From Dysgonomonas sp. 216 (GTDB taxonomy: Bacteria > Bacteroidota > Bacteroidia > Bacteroidales > Dysgonomonadaceae): a stretch of 64,000 nt of DNA. Every line of letters begins with the position of its first letter. Position 1 is the stretch's first letter. The notes beneath the pieces were generated by a model, which was given only the letters and a program-made list of their open reading frames with translations, was not told the origin of the DNA and made no database searches. The DNA lies in assembly GCF_010501065.1 (NCBI RefSeq), contig NZ_QVMM01000018.1:1-64000 (forward strand), written 5' to 3'. Of the stretch, positions 63,361-64,000 are shown one piece after another. Position numbers and translations under genes: made by a program.

Positions 63361-64000
63361 ATGAGCAAGAAACTTTTCACAGGTATAACATTTTTACTAA
63401 TGCTTTTTTTAGTAACTTCTTGTAATTCAAAAGTACAGGAAAGCCAAAATTCGATTTCGGTTTCGGGAATCGGGACTGTATTAGTACAACCCGATATGGT
63501 GTTGATGAACGTCAGCTTTTCTCACACAGCACCAACAACAAAAGAAGCCAAAAAGTCAGTAGAACAAACCATGCAGAAAATATTGAAAATACTGCAGGAA
63601 GAAAAAGTGGAAGATAAATTTATGAAAACTATATCACTCAACTACGATGTGGAGTATGATTACAGAAGCGGACGTCGGGTTCGGATTGGACAACGAGCCC
63701 AACAATCAATTGTTGTAACTGTAAATGATATGATAAATACTCCCGAAAGATTTTCGACTATTTTGGATAAGATTACGGCTATAGATAAAGTAGATGTACA
63801 AGATATTAGGTTTGATATTGAACGTAAAACGGAATTATTCAAACAAAGTCGCGAATTAGCCTATCAAAAAGCATTTGACAAAGCTCAGCAATATGCCGAA
63901 CTTTCAAATCGTAAATTAGGGGAAGTGTTGACAATTTCAGAAACTGTAAATCGGGATGTTGCGCAAGCTCGTGCATATCAGAATAATTTTGCATTGAAAG
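63361..64000 (+). CDS. SIMPL domain (DUF541) lipoprotein, 5' part; continues beyond the window
   Basis: An open frame runs to the right edge without a stop. From the ATG at 63361 it has a lipoprotein signal (MSKKLFTGITFLLMLFLVTSC), then a SIMPL/DUF541 domain: 'ISVSGIGTVLVQPDMVLMNVSFSHTAPTTKEAKKSV' with the typical VxGxGxVxxxPD start, and further on 'RAQQSIVVTVNDMINTPERFSTILDKI' and 'IERKTELFKQSRELAYQKAFDKAQQYAEL'. An in-frame ATG at 63331, with A-rich sequence before it, is an alternative start that would add ten residues. SIMPL proteins are periplasmic, of largely unknown function, with reports of roles in oxidative stress or metal handling in other bacteria. Confidence 0.85.
   Translation, partial: MSKKLFTGITFLLMLFLVTSCNSKVQESQNSISVSGIGTVLVQPDMVLMNVSFSHTAPTTKEAKKSVEQTMQKILKILQEEKVEDKFMKTISLNYDVEYDYRSGRRVRIGQRAQQSIVVTVNDMINTPERFSTILDKITAIDKVDVQDIRFDIERKTELFKQSRELAYQKAFDKAQQYAELSNRKLGEVLTISETVNRDVAQARAYQNNFALK

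Overview
The window is AT-rich chromosomal DNA from a member of the Bacteroidota, most likely order Bacteroidales (a Dysgonomonas- or Parabacteroides-like genome is my guess, not something the sequence proves). Supporting signs are the ATP synthase gene order beta-epsilon-(small membrane protein)-a-c-b-delta-alpha-gamma, promoters with the Bacteroidota -7 element TAnnTTTG and sometimes a TTTG -33 element, few Shine-Dalgarno sequences, an Hc1-like histone gene, TonB receptors with a carboxypeptidase-regulatory-like front domain, and a type IX-like C-terminal sorting signal. It is mostly ordinary housekeeping sequence. I see no prophage, insertion sequence, CRISPR array, conjugative module or defence island.

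Layout. 1-850: the 3' end of a 5S rRNA (end of an rRNA operon), a GNAT acetyltransferase and an Hc1-like DNA-binding protein. 980-4050 (minus): polyprenyl synthase, TatD, O-acetylhomoserine sulfhydrylase. 4290-12470: a TonB receptor divergent from an RND efflux operon (adaptor, pump, outer-membrane channel). 12.5-16.3 kb: aspartokinase, diaminopimelate decarboxylase and a membrane glycosyltransferase, converging on lrgB/lrgA, lpxH and a MIP18-type protein; then tRNA-Pro. 18.9-24.9 kb: aspS, a ModF-like double ABC ATPase, tRNA-Arg, a lipoprotein and a DUF5723-type outer-membrane protein. 24.9-26.3 kb (minus): TetR regulator and FabG. 26.3-26.9 kb: a repeat-bearing intergenic region. 26.9-31.9 kb: ppk1-ppx, ZIP transporter, free-Met-R-sulfoxide reductase, macro-domain protein. 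32-34.9 kb: second TonB receptor and a lipoprotein. 35-37.7 kb (minus): kdsA-maf-cinA. 37.9-39.4 kb: a secreted LTD/CotH protein that looks internally truncated. 39.6-42.2 kb: TPR protein, ECF sigma factor, putative anti-sigma, Spy-like protein. 42.2-43.3 kb: a histidine leader peptide with a classical attenuator in front of hisG. 43.6-50.8 kb: complete F1Fo ATP synthase operon. 51-56.4 kb: GNAT, then a glycogen/alpha-glucan cluster (debranching enzyme, GT4, GH57). 56.6-60.3 kb: CoA-transferase, GlxA-type AraC regulator, Crp/Fnr regulator, VOC protein. 60.4-62.8 kb (minus): pepT-gcvT. 62.9-63.1 kb: the small SRP RNA followed by tRNA-Thr. The window ends inside a SIMPL-domain lipoprotein.

The least ordinary items are regulatory or evolutionary: (i) the his attenuator, whose leader-peptide stop region duplicates the 3' arm of the terminator, giving a readable antitermination switch; (ii) a two-part intergenic repeat occurring twice before ppk1, with half of it again before the polyprenyl synthase gene; (iii) the CotH-type gene whose kinase-like domain runs directly into a sorting-signal tail; (iv) inverted repeats placed like operators at the tetR promoter and between the TonB receptor and the RND operon. 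I did not find a system that I can call new with confidence.
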